Of a DNA stretch of 64,000 bases, positions 63,426-64,000 are shown piece by piece (within the stretch, counting starts at the first letter, position 1; each line of letters starts with the position of its first letter). The DNA is from Branchiostoma floridae. Lineage: Eukaryota; Chordata; Leptocardii; Amphioxiformes; Branchiostomatidae. A program made the translations under genes and the position numbers. The notes under the pieces are model-generated. The model saw only the letters and a list, made by a program, of their open reading frames with translations. It was not told the DNA's origin and ran no database searches. Where the stretch lies: NCBI RefSeq assembly GCF_000003815.2, contig NC_049983.1:13708240-13772239 (forward strand), read 5' to 3'.

Positions 63426-63742
63426 GATTAACTATATACGAGTACCCACAATCTACCCTCCTTGTTCAACTAAAACAATCTTCTGCCTCCAACCTAACAC
63501 TTCACAACACTAACAACATCAATAACAACACAAGGATAGCTACAGGCGGTCAAACTAACGGTGCATGTGTGTGCTCTCTAGCCCCCTCCCCACAACAGGT
63601 CCACATACCTCGGTTTCGTCGGGTCGGTCGGTGTCGGTCGCCGTGCGGTCTCTCTCTCCCTCGCTCACCGTCCTCCTCTAGGCCCCGGTCCTGGTGGCTG
63701 TTCCCTCCGTGCGTCTCTTGCTAAGATGTTGAATAACAGCAG
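63426..63742 (-). other. Retrotransposon 5' leader
   Basis: Untranslated leader between primer-binding site and gag ATG. It is pyrimidine-rich on the plus strand near 63600-63680. It probably contains the packaging signal, but no structure was resolved. Confidence 0.6.
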
Positions 63743-63760
63743 ATCCCATCCTCGTCGCCA
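63743..63760 (-). other. Primer-binding site, tRNA-Ser(GCU)
   Basis: The minus strand reads TGGCGACGAGGATGGGAT, two bases inside the 5' LTR end. It is complementary to CCA plus the 3' end of animal tRNA-Ser(GCU) over 18 nt, as far as I remember that tRNA (5' end GACGAGG, T-arm CCCAT). This fixes the LTR boundary at 63763. Confidence 0.75.
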
Positions 63761-63762
63761 GA

Positions 63763-63862
63763 TGTAAGTGGGGTAAAGATGGTAACTCCCGGTTCTTTTT
63801 GGGAATCTGCTACAAAAGTTCGACACTAGAGGGAAATGACCACACGGACACAAGGCATTCTC
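63763..63862 (-). repeat. 5' LTR, partial (U5 end)
   Basis: The 100 bp visible before the gap are the same as 56696-56795 of the 3' LTR by eye. The rest of the LTR and the flanking target site are missing. Confidence 0.9.
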
Positions 63863-64000
63863 NNNNNNNNNNNNNNNNNNNNNNNNNNNNNNNNNNNNNN
63901 NNNNNNNNNNNNNNNNNNNNNNNNNNNNNNNNNNNNNNNNNNNNNNNNNNNNNNNNNNNNNNNNNNNNNNNNNNNNNNNNNNNNNNNNNNNNNNNNNNNN
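63863..64000. other. Assembly gap at window end
   Basis: 138 N are visible and the gap may continue beyond the window. It probably reflects the identical second LTR copy, which is hard to assemble. Confidence 0.98.

Larger units (their letters stand above)
56696..63862 (-). mobile_element. Ty3/gypsy LTR retrotransposon, nearly complete
   Basis: Read on the minus strand the order is 5' LTR (partly in the gap), tRNA primer-binding site, gag, pol (protease, reverse transcriptase, RNase H, integrase), a post-pol region, a polypurine tract and the 3' LTR. The integrase-last order places it in Ty3/gypsy (Metaviridae). Gag and pol are open without internal stops. The 100 bp of 5' LTR that can be seen matches the 3' LTR without a difference, so insertion is probably recent. 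The outer end and the right-hand target duplication lie in the terminal gap. It inserted about 2.1 kb downstream of RRP9, in the opposite orientation. Confidence 0.93.

Overview
The window looks like animal nuclear DNA, most likely from an amphioxus (cephalochordate). It has intron-rich genes with GT-AG introns, an amphioxus-style C2H2 zinc-finger gene, Ty3/gypsy and non-LTR retroelements, MITE-like elements and N-filled assembly gaps. The species call is inference; the genes are clear.

Layout. 1-37.3 kb: no protein-coding gene recognised. It holds single-copy-looking DNA with a TA-flanked non-autonomous element (7.3-8.4 kb), a non-LTR remnant (20.9-21.2 kb), a small inverted-repeat element with 8-bp duplications (21.8 kb), palindromes, and short GC-richer islands that could be regulatory. 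37.4-44.05 kb, minus strand: a complete ten-exon PARP3 gene, reconstructed exon by exon with all phases matching (581 codons), with an unexpected N-terminal SAP domain. Its introns carry two minisatellites and two non-LTR fragments. 44.67-45.49 kb, plus strand: a single coding exon for a four-finger C2H2 protein. 47.3-54.6 kb, plus strand: RRP9 (U3-55K), complete except for one exon probably lost in a 627-bp gap. 56.7-63.9 kb, minus strand: a structurally complete Ty3/gypsy retrotransposon with gag and pol open, and the outer end of its 5' LTR lost in a gap.

How the parts relate. PARP3 and RRP9 are divergent here. From memory they are also head-to-head neighbours in human, so this is probably very old microsynteny with a zinc-finger gene now between them. 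RRP9 works in U3 snoRNP-dependent 18S rRNA processing, and PARP3 is a nuclear mono-ADP-ribosyltransferase in DNA break repair. The most unusual local feature is in RRP9. A 51-52-bp tandem array has copied the intron 11 / exon 12 splice acceptor eight times, and only the last copy gives the full-length protein. In the retrotransposon, gag ends on a canonical -1 slippery heptamer placed directly before the stop codon, with pol in the -1 frame, and the primer-binding site matches tRNA-Ser(GCU).
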